Origin: Mermis nigrescens
Taxonomy: Eukaryota; Nematoda; Enoplea; Mermithida; Mermithidae
NCBI GenBank assembly: GCA_036768485.1
Contig: JAVLUZ010000154.1
Coordinates: 3,368,529-3,432,528, forward strand
Reading direction: 5' to 3'
Length of the DNA: 64,000 bases
The notes under the pieces are model-generated. The model saw only the letters and a program-made list of their open reading frames with translations, was not told where the DNA came from and made no database searches. Position 1 is the stretch's first letter. Each line of letters begins with the position of its first letter. Of the stretch, positions 34,100 to 46,597 are shown in pieces. Both the position numbers and the translations under genes were made by a program.

Positions 34100-34460
34100 T
34101 GAATAATGTAAGATGAGTTCCTACATATAAATATTACATGTATATTTGTTATTTATATTTTATAATTTATTTCATTCTGCCTAATTATTGAAAGCATATC
34201 ATTTAAGAAACCTAGCTAAAATTTCAGCAATTGAGCGTCAGCTGAGCTTTTTCTTCAATAACTTTGAAGTAATTGTTCTTTATTTTAACAATATATGACA
34301 TTTCTTATTTATATTATGTGATTTATTTCAGTTTTTGTTGATTATTAGAAGCAAGTTATTTAAGAAACTTAACCAGTATATCTGCAATGGAGTGTCTTGT
34401 GAGAATTTTTGTAAATAAGTTCAAACTAAGTGTTCTGCACAGGAAGATGTCATTTTATAA
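34100..34460 (+). repeat. Diverged tandem duplication, about 165 bp
   Basis: 'ttatttatat...atttatttca' followed by 'gattattagaagcaagttatttaagaaac' (or the first-copy variant) and '-tgcaatggagtgtc' appears twice, near 34150-34300 and 34308-34450. Roughly 70 percent similar by eye. Confidence 0.5.
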
Positions 34461-35234
34461 TTATTTAGCATTGCTTACTTGTACTTTTATTTAAAATAGG
34501 TTTTTTGGCAATTTACCATAAATCAGGTCAAATTAGACAAACTTTTATAACATAATCAAAATATTAATTCTAGATAGCAACCAAAACAATTTAACCTTGT
34601 AGTCTGAAACTTTTAACCCAAATTTTATTGGTGTATAGATATGTAGAAAGGATTTTTGCATGCTTTGTAACATTCTCATTTTGGCACATTACAAAATCTG
34701 TATTGAATATAATTTTCAGTACACAACTAAAAAAATTAGTAGTGGCAAATCTGGCCAGTATTTTCTTCATAATAGAGAGCCTTTCCCCATACGTTTTTCA
34801 AATAGTCAAAAGAAGGTTTAAAAAATTTTTTCATCTTGCACTTAAAAAAAGGTTGATTACTTTTACTGTTATCAAAATTATCTTATGCATGCGCAAAAAA
34901 TAACAATGTTGTTTTATTAATTTCAAGTGGAAAAATGAAATTTTCTTTGGTATTCAACAAAACTTAAGCACTAAATGTTATACTTGCGTGTTTTTTAAAA
35001 CATTGGTTAATGAGCAAATATTTTTAATAACCTAATGAACAAATTGAAATTAAAATAAATGCATTAATATGATGATTATTCAATTTAAACAAACTTTCAA
35101 ATGCAGCAAAAGCATAAATGCTAGATAAAACTACTACTTTGAGTTTAAAAAATTCAAAAATGCACAGAAAAACACATAAAATTATTTCTAAATATGATTT
35201 ATTAAAGCAAACAATCAAAATAGCATACAGCACT
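34461..35234. other. No gene seen
   Basis: AT-rich. The open frame at 34628-34903 (plus) is hydrophobic and A/T-driven, without recognisable features. Confidence 0.35.
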
Positions 35235-35235
35235 G

Positions 35236-35697
<462 letters not shown>

Positions 35698-36014
35698 AGA
35701 CTAAATTTTTTAACACTAACTCAAAGGGGTTACATGTTCAAAACTTTATTTCATCTAGCTAAAATGTAAGACAAAATACATGCAAACAGATACATAAAAC
35801 TGATTTCTTGTAGGAATAAATTTAATATTAAAAAAAATTGAAATTAATACATGAGCATGATAATAAATAAACCTCCAGGCAAAAATAAATAATAAAAAAT
35901 CACTTTGACTTCAGCTTCATACAATGACTACAGAATTTTTAAACTCTTTGTACTCCATGATAATTTCTTAGTCGAATAGAGTTTATGCTCAAAAAATCAT
36001 CTGATATGGTTTAT

Positions 36015-36282
36015 CACACCTGGGCGTGGGGGGGTTTGGGGGTATGCACCCCCTCAAAAACCAAAATACCCCCCAGAAATCAAAATACCCCCCCCCCAGA
36101 ATTTAATTTTTGAAAATTTTTTTCGTTTTTTTCGCAATTTTTTGATGCCAATGGATAGTGCTTGATGAGAAACGTCGAAAAATGGTGTTTTTATCGCCAT
36201 ACCACCATTTTTAAGGCCATTTTTCGACCTTCAAAAAAATCTTGCACCCCCCCCCCCAGAATTTTCTTGCTGCCCACGTATG
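36015..36282 (-). mobile_element. CA/TG MITE, well preserved
   Basis: Starts CACACCTGGGCG and ends GCCCACGTATG. Perfect duplication TGGTTTAT at 36007-36014 and 36283-36290. One of the least diverged copies, with long C-runs at both ends. Confidence 0.9.
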
Positions 36283-36740
36283 TGGTTTATCTATATTGAC
36301 TTAGCAAAAAAGATGAAAATGGGTTGCACTTTTTTCAAAAGTGAAATGCTTGACAAAAGTTTGCAAATTCATATTTTGTTATTAAGATGAGAATTTAAAA
36401 ATATAAGAAATTTTTTCTGTTTAATCAAAAAAAAACCTCAAAACATATTGAGCTAGAGTCAGGCTTCTTAACGCATGTTGCATAAAATAAGATAGATAAG
36501 AAGATCAAAAAAACTGACATAATTGTTGGAAAGAATTTTTAGAGGCTTACTTGATTACTCTTTTAAGCTTACCAAAATAAGAAGGAACATTCAATCTGAC
36601 AAAAAAGTTTTATAGGTCATGCTTATTAGTTCTTATTCTGTATGACCAAGAAGGATAAGAAAAGCGAAAAATTGACATACATTTGTAATTTAAAAAAGTT
36701 CTAAGGATTACTGGGTCATGATTTTCTGGCTTAAGGGCCA

Positions 36741-36968
36741 TATGACGGAATGTGGAATAACTTATTCTTGAGATAAGTACTATTCCGGGAATAGCTATTC
36801 TTGTAATGAAACTTTTTCTCATGATAGTTATTCCTGTGTTAAGAGATGGAAAAGGCTATCCCAGGAATAAGAAAATTTGGTATGACAGAAGGCAAAATAT
36901 GCGAGGAATAGCTGTTCCTGGGATATCTGCATCTATCCCACCCAGGATTAAGTTACACATTCCATAGG
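36741..36968. mobile_element. Possible inverted-repeat element (GGAATGTG ends)
   Basis: TATGACGGAATGTGGAATAA with CTTATTC at the left resembles the reverse complement of the right end (CCTATGGAATGTGTAACTTA). The interior repeats GGAATAGCTATTC-like palindromes and AGGAATA words. About 230 bp, non-coding. Target duplication not resolved. Confidence 0.4.
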
Positions 36969-36980
36969 TTTTGTGTATAA

Positions 36981-38305
36981 ATTAGATGACACATGCTGCA
37001 TACTGTAGTCATCCACAATTGTTTGAAAATATACGATGTAAATACAAATGTGTAATATTTATGTAGACGCTTGAGCACAGGTAAAGTATTCATTGCTGCA
37101 TTGAGTTAATGGAACTGCGGAAGATTACCAAATAAACTTTTTATAATTCGGTTCAATGAATGAGGCTTCATTGCTTCTACAGAAACAAAGATGAAACATG
37201 GACATTGAAATCGAAAAAATTTATGATAGCTTGCACATGAAGTGCTACTTTTTTTGTGTAAGTAGGTGCTCATTTGCGAATCTCACTGTCAACTTGTTGA
37301 TTATACACACTAAGTACTGCATTAATTCTTTAAATCACTTCACTGGAGGTGTTATGTATTGCATAATCGAAAAGTAAAAAAAAATTTTTGTCTCGCACTA
37401 ATAGGGCAAACGTGCAACTAGAAATTTTTCTATATCAGTTTTGATTGTATTACAAATGAGATCAACCATATTAAATTTCTAGATGAGGAAGAATCAATTA
37501 CCTATCCAATTAAAATTTTTTTAAACACATTTACTTCTTTTAAAATCACATCAGAAACGATTTCTACTTCTAATCCACTGTTGTATACCTGCTATGACAG
37601 TAGTTAAGGGTGGGAGCCTGGGTAAGTCTACTAATTTAGTATACTAATTTTTGGTAGAGGAGAAATTGAGAGTCAACCTGAGCAAGCCCGAATTGGTATA
37701 CTAATAAAAACTTAGAGAGTGCAACCCCCAAATTGAAGCCTAAGTGTAAACTAAGCATAAGTGTAAACCGTCATAGTTAAGCTTAGCTAGGTCAAAATGG
37801 TGTATTACAAAAAGAATAGTGTAAATTTAAGAGTGAGTGTAAAGCAGGGAGGTAAGTAGGACTAAACTAAGACTAACTGTAAACTAGGGGTGTCCATCGA
37901 TCGTAACCTGTCCTATGCTCCATGCAGTGTAAAGTGTATCTATTTTGTTTTTCAGGACAAGTGTAAAGCGTGTGGCCAACCAACAAATGATATTGTGACA
38001 CTCACTATACTGTTGTTGTTTTCTATGTATCAACAAGCTCTGTTTCTAAAATATGTCTGCAGACAGTAAGTAGCAATTGGTAGTCCAAAAAATTAGTAGA
38101 CTAATATCAGTCTACAAAATTTAGTACACCAATTGGGGGTATATGAGGGTCAGCTGCCACACGGCATACATAATCTATAGTATTGCTTTGATAAGTGAAA
38201 ACGGTGTGTTTTGAAATGCTTCCAGTGGAGCTGAAACTCAGAATTTTCAAATTTTTGAATATTTGAGTGCGGATGAAGGCAACTGGTGTATCTCCCAGAT
38301 GGTGT
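36981..38305. other. No gene seen; GTGTAAAC-word cluster
   Basis: Between 37735 and 37990 the words GTGTAAAC, GTGTAAAG and TGTAAACT recur about eight times without a fixed period. They may be a relic of the array family at 31030. Confidence 0.35.
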
Positions 38306-38313
38306 ATACTCAT

Positions 38314-38507
38314 CATACCTGGGCATGGGGGTATGCACCGCTTCCCCTTAGAAACCAAAATACCCCCCAGAAATCAAAATACACCCCCAGAATTCAATTT
38401 TTGAAAATTTTTTTTGTTTTTTTTTGCAATTTTTGATGCTAGGTCATTTTTTGACCTTCAAGAAATCTTGCACCCCGCCTCCAGAATTTTCTTGCTGTCC
38501 ACATATG
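38314..38507 (-). mobile_element. CA/TG MITE, internally deleted
   Basis: Starts CATACCTGGGC and ends CCACATATG. Perfect duplication ATACTCAT at 38306-38313 and 38508-38515. About 70 bp of the core are missing compared with full copies. Confidence 0.88.
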
Positions 38508-38515
38508 ATACTCAT

Positions 38516-40148
38516 GTGCAGTCAAAAATATCCCATAGTGTCCGGTTTGTGTGCGGTTTTGGAAAAGTCAATATTTCCGGCAGAGGATCAGCCAATGAAT
38601 TATACGTTTTGCTTGACTCATGAGGGTTAAACCATTCCGGTCACCCCATACCAAAAAGCGTTCAAGGTGCTTGAGGCAAGCAATACAGATTTACCTAAAA
38701 TTAAGCAATATTTAAAAAGAATTATGAGTAAGCTTAAAATTTGTTTCATGTTACTGCAGTTTTTCAAGAACCGAATACAAATTATTGAATAGAAATAAGG
38801 GTCAGTTTCTAAAGTGTATTTAGACACTATTTTCATTTAAATTGCAACTTCTCATTTTTCTAGAGTTTTAACACCTTGAGCGCGTCAATACATCGTCCTG
38901 TAGGGCTTAATATCTGCATATACACAAATTACAATAATTATGTACATATGTATAAAAACAATACTACCACAATCTGCTGGTCTATTGTCAGACATATTCA
39001 AAATTTAAAGTAACAATCTACTTATGGGATAATTTTCAAGCCTTGAGATAATCACTTAGCTTCTACATTTCCTTAGTATTAAAGAAAACTGCACACAGTT
39101 TACATTTTTGTTGATTTACAACTAATACCTGGAGTCAATTTTTTGATTTATGGAAGTCTATATGTTTACATTATGGAATACTAACTACTTATCTGTGTAT
39201 ATGTACTTGCTTCACGAACGTCATTGCAAACCAATAGTATATGAATTTTTTTCTAAATTAAAGGATTTTCATACTTTTTGACCAAAATAAAACTTTTTTT
39301 AAAGCATTTATTCGCATTGCAAAGTGCTGAAAACAAAAATTTTTGCTTCAGTGTTAAAAAAATTTTTTTGTATCAAATTTTTGAGTGGTATTTTTCTATT
39401 TGAGAGAGTCGGCAACACTGTTTACAAAACAGCAATATGAAGATTTGTTCGAATTTTTTGGGCTTTATAATCTGCAAGTGGTGCACCTAAGAGCCTCACA
39501 CCCACCACCCCTCTGCTCCATATGCTGATGACTTTGCTTCTATAAATGATTAGGACCAGCATCATTTACACTTCCCGCAGTGTCAATATGATCTTCAAGA
39601 CTTCAGCATTCTCCCAAGGGTCCATCAGCTCACATTTGAAAGTTGTTTTATGAATTATGACGCCCAACATTTAAATAATTTCTTCAATGCTTTTTGCATT
39701 TCTTTGAAACAGTGTTTGTGTTGCGGGCAACATTTACATTTTTGTTAATTTTTTCCCTTTAATGGCACTTGAGCTTGAAAATTTAGTATTGAATTTTCAT
39801 CCAGTTTGAACGCTGATGCAATTAGTGTCGCACATATTCAACTTGTGCCCAACAATATTTTACCCAGTAACCATGTTTGTACTGTTGTTATTGACTCAGT
39901 GCAATTAGATTTTTTATGTCACTAGTTTTTTCACAGTCATATTTTAAGTATTTGTTTGCCTGTTAATTTGCGCTCAATCAATCCAATTGAGTCTAGTGTT
40001 ACATGGCATGCATGTATTTCACCTGCTGAAAATTCGGTTACAATTGTCAATGTTGCTAATAGGGAATTTTATTATGATGTTTTTGATGAACTCCCTTCTC
40101 ACCTGCTAGTAAAAAGAAGGCAGCTTGGAAAAATTGCACTACATGCAT
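38516..40148. other. No gene supported
   Basis: Possible upstream exons of the membrane-protein gene at 40530 could lie here (for example after TTTTTTCACAG at about 39936). None has a recognisable domain. Confidence 0.3.
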
Positions 40149-40151
40149 CTA

Positions 40152-40198
40152 TGGATGTATGTATGTATGTATGTATGTATGTATGTATGTATGTATGC
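40152..40198 (+). repeat. (ATGT)n microsatellite
   Basis: About eleven perfect GTAT tetranucleotide units. Confidence 0.95.
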
Positions 40199-40529
40199 AG
40201 GTAGCAACAGAGGTAACTCCATTTATATGATAGCTATAGGTACATACCTACTCGCATCATTATTTAGATGCCTGTTGTGTCTCTATGCACATACACAGGT
40301 ACATAAGTATTTGTATCTATATAGGTACCTATCTAATTAAAAATGTATTCACATCTATGCAAAACTATTTTTTTGTTTGTCATAGCATCCTTTTTCCATC
40401 CTCTCTATGCCCACAAATTATTATACTTTCTCCCTTGAATGGCAAGTCATTTTTATGTGTGCATTATTGTTTGTTTTGTTAATATTTATGTATCAAAATA
40501 TAACTTGGCTAATGTTTTATTTCGTTTAG

Positions 40530-40716
40530 AAAGAAATGTACTATTATTATTTATTCGTCATTCGCACAGCTATAGTGCTCAGCATCACGCCGGCCATCAT
40601 CTACGCCACCAACGCGTCTTTGTCCTATGCTGACAATGTGAATGTAATTATGGTATGCAGATGGTCAAGTGCTTTGCCCAAATTGATTAAAAAAAACAAC
40701 ACAGGACAGCGGTTTG
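40530..40716 (+). CDS. Unrecognised membrane-protein gene, internal exon
   Basis: Bounded by an acceptor (TTTCGTTTAG) and a strong donor (TTTG/GTGAGTC). The frame from ATG 40536 gives a hydrophobic stretch (VIRTAIVLSITPAIIYATN) followed by ADNVNVIMVCRWSSALPKLI and KKNNTGQRFG. The middle of the exon is clearly richer in G+C than the surroundings, which supports coding. It ends in phase 1, which fits the acceptor at 41471. I cannot assign the protein to a family. The true start codon may be upstream. Confidence 0.45.
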
Positions 40717-41471
40717 GTGAGTCATTATTAGTATATCAATGAATATTATAAGTAAGATTAGTACAACAAGCCCTATAATAAATGAATTTGCCCTTTGCTC
40801 TCCAAAATGACGGATCTATTTAGTGTTAGAGTCCTACTAAACTCAATTTTTACAAATTGAAAGAAATCAAAATAAAAATTGTGGATGTATATTTGTTTAT
40901 TAAGGCCATCAAAGAGTTCGGATTGAAAGGTCAAAATTTTGCTCACCACTCCTTTAAATGCTGTCATTTATTACCGTCAAAAATTATTTTTTGGGATATA
41001 AAAGCTTACTATGAAAACTCAATAATTTGTATTTCTCTCAAGAAAAATGGCAAAAATGAGTTAGAAATAAATACTTTCAATGCTCAAAATGCTTCCTCCA
41101 AGCCACCGCTTATCGAAGGGCCTCCTGTTTTGCCCAACAATGTTGAGTTGTTTATTGAAGGCATGAAAAAATGTGATATGTTGCCTCTCAATGTTTTGCA
41201 TACTGATTATTATTAATTGTAATGAATTTCATTTTGAAACACAGTCATTTGTATTTCTATCATGAAAAACAGAAGAAAATGAATTAAAATAATAGCTTCA
41301 ATGCCCAAAATACTTGTTCTAAAAATTTGCTTTTTGATTCACCTCCCGTTGAGTGAACAGTTTTAAGCTATTGAAGCCATGAAATTGTGAAATGTTACCT
41401 CCTACTGGTTCTGCTGCTCATTTATTATTAATTGTTTTATGTAATATGTAATTTAGAAATAAATTTTTCAG

Positions 41472-41856
41472 ATAGTCAATTCCTACTTCACACACATATT
41501 TTACACACTGACAAATTGCAATCAAAGCTCAACATTTCAACCTTCAACAAATTCCCCGCTAATACGACAACTAACAAACACCCTGCAACAACAAAATCAA
41601 CGAAGCCAAAAGGTTCTACAAACAAAGATGCATCCTCGGCAGTCATCATACGCCTTTACCATCTATCAACATTGGGGGCATGAGGCCCCTTGAGCGAGGG
41701 CAGAAGATATCAGCCTATGGTATCCAGGTTTTTCCGCTGGGTGGGCTCATGTTCTATGCGTTGTTCTGGGCCTTTTGGCTTTGTTGGCGCAGCTCTACTC
41801 AACACGGTCATCCTGAACAGTTAGAATTACAACAAATTAGAAGGCAAAGTACTTAA
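41472..41856 (+). CDS. Unrecognised membrane-protein gene, last exon with frame conflict
   Basis: After the acceptor ATTTTTCAG the phase-1 junction continues as DSQFLLHTHILHTDKLQSKL, then a Thr/Lys/Pro-rich stalk (NTTTNKHPATTKSTKPKGS) ending at TGA 41681-41683. From about 41575 an overlapping frame is also open. It contains MRPLERGQKISAYGIQ (ATG 41680), a membrane segment PLGGLMFYALFWAFWLCW and a short charged tail ending RRQST at TAA 41854-41856. Stalk, membrane helix and tail together would make a type I membrane protein, but this needs a frame change between 41575 and 41683. A sequencing error, a small intron or decay are all possible. Confidence 0.4.
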
Positions 41857-42026
41857 CTGTCTGTTTCCTGTAATTGCATTTACATCATTGGCATAAGATA
41901 CAATTTTATTATTTACGCGTGTATTGTCTTGTCTTACATATCTTTACAGTGTGTTCCTTCCCCTTCTTTATACCAACCAACCTTAAGTTGCAAACAGGTC
42001 GAGGAATGTCAATTGTAAGTCTGGAC

Positions 42027-42279
42027 CATACGTGGGCAGCAAGAAAATTCTTAGGGGGTCCAAGATTTTTTTAAGGTCAAAAAATGGCCTTAAAAATGGT
42101 GGTATGGGGATAAAAACACCATTTTTCGACGTTTCTCATCAAGAACTATCCATTGGCATCAAAAAATTGCAGAAAAAAACGAAAAAAATTTTCAAAAATT
42201 GAATTCTGGGGGGTCTTTTTGATTTCTGGGGGGGGTCTTTTGGTTTCTGGGGGGTCCAGACCCCCCACGCCCATGTGTG
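42027..42279 (+). mobile_element. CA/TG MITE, well preserved
   Basis: Starts CATACGTGGGCAGC and ends GCCCATGTGTG. Perfect duplication GTCTGGAC at 42019-42026 and 42280-42287, one base different from the P-element consensus target GTCCGGAC. Four G-runs lie at 42205-42257. Confidence 0.92.
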
Positions 42280-42287
42280 GTCTGGAC

Positions 42288-43760
42288 TAATTATCTATCT
42301 ACATACATAGTATTGGGCGTTTCAAGACCCTAATCATACATACAAAAATTACCACTTATAAACTCCACCATTCTATCCTAGTTGAAAAATTTTTGAGTAT
42401 AACGTAGGTACATATCTGTATAAGTCAGTAATAAAAAGCTCTTTATGAATCTGATGCTCATAGATTAAAAGTCAAATTATTCCTCTTTCTAAATATGTAC
42501 CTACCCGTGAATTGATTTTTCAGAAAGCTCCCCTTAAGTTGCAAACAGGTTGAGTAATAGATTTCATGTAAATCTAAGCCCTGACTTGTGTTGTGAGTCT
42601 TTGTAAAATTTTCTCAAAGTAAAATCGTATCTGCTTGAAAAGTCTGACTTGTAAGACTGTATTTTTTCTGAAATTCCTATTTTTGGGATAATGTATCAAG
42701 AAAATGAGACATTTTTCCCAAATCTGTCCTTATCCCTTAGAAAATGCAATTAGATAACAAATTGACATAAACATGTGAGTTTGATGTTTTATTTAGTTGT
42801 AAATTTCTTAAATATTTTTACAAATTTACTTCTGTAGTGGCCCCTTGAGTGCTGACGCTTGCTATGTTCTGTCCAGAATCTTTCTGGTATAGATAGATCT
42901 CAAGTTTGAATCATCTTATATAATCGCCCCTTTTTGTGGTTGCTGCTTACACGCGAATCCTTTTTCCCTCAATTCCTGTCCCTCTTATGCATAAATGTAG
43001 AGGCTGTTACATATATCTGCCTACTACTTTTTCTTTGGCCTTTGTTCTTCATTGATACCTGCGGTGCACTGTGACATTTGTATGTAAATACAGTTATTTA
43101 CCCTGTAAAACTTGAGTGAAAAAGAAAATACTTAATATAACAAAGGAAAATTGTTATGTAATACATACATACATACATTGACTTACATTTTGACAATAAA
43201 ATAATATGCTGGAAGGTAGTACCGCTAAAGTGAAAAAGAGTAAATAACTTGATAATTAATCTAATTGGTACATAGGTACATACATGTACATAGTTCATGC
43301 CTGATTGCCTACCCCTTAGTTGTTACTAAATTTCTTACAGGTTCGGAGGGTTGAGCAGAGAACAAAATGTGGGTTACACTATGAGTAAATTGTTTTACCG
43401 AGCAAATTCCATGCACTCTGTTAAAAAAGCTATAAACATATTCAATGGATCTATGTAACTATAATAACAGAAAGAAGACTAGTTGATGAGATGAGAGTTG
43501 ATGAGAAATTGTATCTGTTGATGAGACTCATACGGAATTTATATGATGAAGGCAGGGATAATCGGTTTTTACAAAAAATTGAAAGATTACTGTAAATACA
43601 ACAATATGAGTACACCTGCGCAATACCCTGTTTCAGCCTCAACTGGGAACAGGCTGGACCAATCCCGGAACAGGCTGAAGGGTCCCCGGGTTGAGGGATA
43701 TGTTTTGAACAGGGACAAAACTGACGCACTATTTTGTGGCTGAGAGCAACCAATCATTAT
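42288..43760. other. No gene seen
   Basis: AT-rich with TACATAC microsatellite patches. The words 'ccttaagttgcaaacaggt' at about 41981 recur at 42532, so a short direct repeat brackets the MITE at 42027. The segment 43610-43700 is locally GC-rich and partly palindromic ('gggaacaggctgg' against 'ccggaacaggctg'). Confidence 0.35.
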
Positions 43761-43767
43761 GTAAGAT

Positions 43768-44300
43768 CAGCCAACCCATTTCTGGAGACAGCCAATGCGT
43801 TTTTGGAGCCATCCCATTTTTTGAAGCTATCCAACCTGTTTTTAGGACCAGCCAACCCATTTTTAGAACCAGCCAACCCATTTTTGGAATCAGCTAACCC
43901 ATTTTTTAAGCCGCCAGCCAACTAATTTTTGGAGCCAGCCAACTCATTGTTGGAACCAGCCAACCTGTCTGTGGAACCAGCAAACCCATTTTTGGAGCCA
44001 GCCAACCTATTTTTGGAACCAGCCAACCCATTTTGGAGCCAGCCAACCCATTTTTGGGACCAGCCATGAGCCAACCCATTTTTGAAGCCAGCCAACCTGT
44101 TTTTGGAACCAGCCAACCTGTTTGTGGAACCAGCCAACCTGTTTTTAAAGTTAGTCAACCCATTTTTTGAACCAACCAACCTGTTTTTGAAGACAGCCAA
44201 CCCATTTTTGGAGCCAGCCATCCCATTTTTGGAACCAATCAATTTGTTTGTGGAACCAGCTAACCCATTCTTGAAGCCAGCCAACCTGTTATTGGAACCA
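43768..44300 (+). repeat. 21-bp minisatellite, about 25 copies
   Basis: The unit is 'gccaacccatttttggaacca' with variants (cctgt for cccat, gga/aag changes). Since 21 is a multiple of three, every frame stays periodic. Both strands show open heptapeptide-repeat frames (ANPFLEP on plus, GLAGSKN on minus), which I regard as by-products. Confidence 0.93.
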
Positions 44301-44778
44301 GATCACTTTGAGTAACGCTCCTTTATGTATCTTAATCGCCGTGGAAGCAACTTTTGGCCAAAATACTCTTGCACAATAGTCGCATGGGTAACATACAGTG
44401 GTGCACACTGTGCTTAATGTAAATTCCTTCTCGATCGCCTGCTGCGTGACAAGATAACAGCTTTTGGTCGATACCACAATCTTTATAAAGTGCCCTTGGA
44501 AATAGTCAACATCTTCTATCAATTGCCATCTTAAAAACAATAAATATCTTATTGTTTTTTGGGACAATACTTGTCCAAATATATAACAAAACTAGGAGAC
44601 AATTAAATATTTTACACAATGACATTTCTATGATTATAAGCATCTAAGTTTCTAGCTTTTGTTAGATTTCTGCAGCTAGATCTTTTCACGATATTTTTAA
44701 AATTTTAATGCATGACACCTAATGCTCCAATAGTCATGTAGTCTTATATACATAAATATGTATATTGCTACAGGGTCT

Positions 44779-45035
44779 CACGTGGGCATGGGAGGGTTCG
44801 AGCAATTCACCCTCAGAAGGCCAAATGCCCAACATAAAAACCGGATTGCTTACAAATATTCCTAGATTTCAATTGTTTAAATTTTTTGTTTTTTTTTGCA
44901 ATTTTTTGATGCCGATGAATTGGACTCAATCAGAAATGCTTAAGAAATGATTTTTTGCCAGACCACTTCTTTTAAAACCTTTTTTGATCTTTAAAAAATC
45001 CAGCACCTCCTGAATTTCGGTATTGCCCATCTATG
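44779..45035 (-). mobile_element. CA/TG MITE, degenerate copy
   Basis: Starts CACGTGGGC and ends GCCCATCTATG. The core is recognisable (ATTTTTTGATGCC, GACCACTTCTTTTAAAACC). Flanking octamers CAGGGTCT and CTCTAAAT do not match. Confidence 0.7.
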
Positions 45036-45502
45036 CTCTAAATGCCTGGGTGCTAAAAATTTAACAGTACTTTTAGTCCTCAATTGTCTTTCTGCCTTAA
45101 AACATAGTTTCCAGGGTAGAAAACAATAAATCTGGATAACATGGGTATTTTTCTTAAAAAAATTATTTTTCCAATAATTTTTCAAATCTCAATTCAAGTT
45201 TGCCATATTTTACGCATGATCAGTTTTTTAAGCCCATTTTTGACTCTTTGTGGAAAAACGAGATACATACTCCTTCTTTATGTATATCCTGAATCTGTAT
45301 CCACATATTTTTAGGCTTCACAATTAGAAATCCCTCCCTTGATTAAGGAAATTAGACAATTTGCTGCTACTTTTAACTCCTATCTGTTTATAAATGGTTA
45401 ACCTTGATGCATGCATTGTTCAACTAATCGTTTTTTTATTTTTTTTGTCTTGCGCTTATGCACTTTTCATTTATGCAGCTTTGAATAAACACATACACGT
45501 AT

Positions 45503-45752
45503 TCAAAATTTCCAGCAATGTTCAATTGCAAATTCATACTGATGGCAGGAATCCTCTGGATTCTTAAAAGCACTGTCAAAAAATTCAGCATTTGGATACT
45601 TATATGTTTCTTGTATTGCACAATGCACAGCCAAAACGTTCCCATCGTAGCCTTTGGTTGATTCTCCGATGGCATATAGTCCTTGTGTCAAATATCCATA
45701 ATGATGATATGCCGCTTGCCAAGAAAAACTGCCAGTTTCACATGAGACATTT
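45503..45752 (-). CDS. Exon-like frame of a small Cys-containing protein
   Basis: On the minus strand a frame runs from a good acceptor (TTTCTATTTTCAAG, exon start 45752) without ATG through NVSCETGSFSWQAAYHHYGY, then GLYAIGESTKGYDGNVLAVH and YPNAEFFDSAFKNPEDSC to EHCWKF and a stop at 45503-45505. The residue mix is that of a globular, probably secreted protein. The late C-x9-C pair and the helix-like spacing loosely recall the C-terminal half of insect odorant-binding proteins, but one cysteine spacing is off and I cannot confirm this. Upstream exons are not identified. Confidence 0.35.
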
Positions 45753-46198
45753 CTTGAAAATAGAAATTTTGGTTATAATCATTTAATTATGCTGATAATC
45801 AACTGAAGCTTGAGATCTTTGATAGGCTGAATTGATATGTCCATATTTAATTTTATGTAATGAATCTTGGCAAGGCTATGTTTTTGGGGAGAGCAGGAGT
45901 CATCCCATTGGCTGATAAAAAATTTTGGAAGCTAAAATAGCATGTGGTAAGATAAAGATTTGCATGATGATGTCATAGAAATTTTTGGCGCTTAGTGTTA
46001 TATGAAAGATTTTCTACAAATTTCACTATTTCAATAATTAGAACATCAGATTTTTATTATCCTAATAAAACACATTGAAAAAAAACAAGGAATGCTGTTT
46101 GCAAGCTATCCCAGCAAGTATTTGAGATAAAGACCGAGTTTATTCTAGGCCGGCCCCTTCCTATTCTAAAGCTGCTGATGAATGAATACAGACCTGAC

Positions 46199-46597
46199 CA
46201 TATATGGTATTGCAGGGGTTTGGGTGGGGTATTCAACCCCTGCAAAATATTCTTTACCCCACCAGATTTGTCGATTTTTCAGAAGTTTCCAAAAATTTTC
46301 CCTGAAATTGGCATAAATAGTGCTTTTCTAAGCGTTTTTAGCCATCTATTTGCTCAAAATTGTCAAATTGTCAACGCTTTGCTTCATATAATTATGTTGT
46401 CACCTAGATATTGTTCACTTTTTTCGACTTTTTTGATTTTTTTAAAAAATTTCTTCATGTTTTTATGCACTGGAAAGATGAAGCATGGTCTAAAACGTCA
46501 ACAAATGATGTTTTTGACACGTTACCATTGATTTTTGGCCCAAAATGGGTGCTTTAAAATTTCATTCCCCACAGAATTTGCATGCTGTGCATGTCTG
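46199..46597 (-). mobile_element. CA/TG MITE, divergent long copy
   Basis: Starts CATATATGG and ends GCATGTCTG. Perfect duplication GACCTGAC at 46191-46198 and 46598-46605. At 399 bp it is longer than typical, with a C-rich segment (46230-46265) and a weakly conserved core, so it may be a different subfamily. Confidence 0.7.

Noticed and set aside
43922..44315. Repeat proteins GLAGSKN (minus) and ANPFLEP (plus)
   Set aside because: The 21-bp unit keeps all frames periodic. Frames exist on both strands at once, and no flanking coding sequence or splice site was found.
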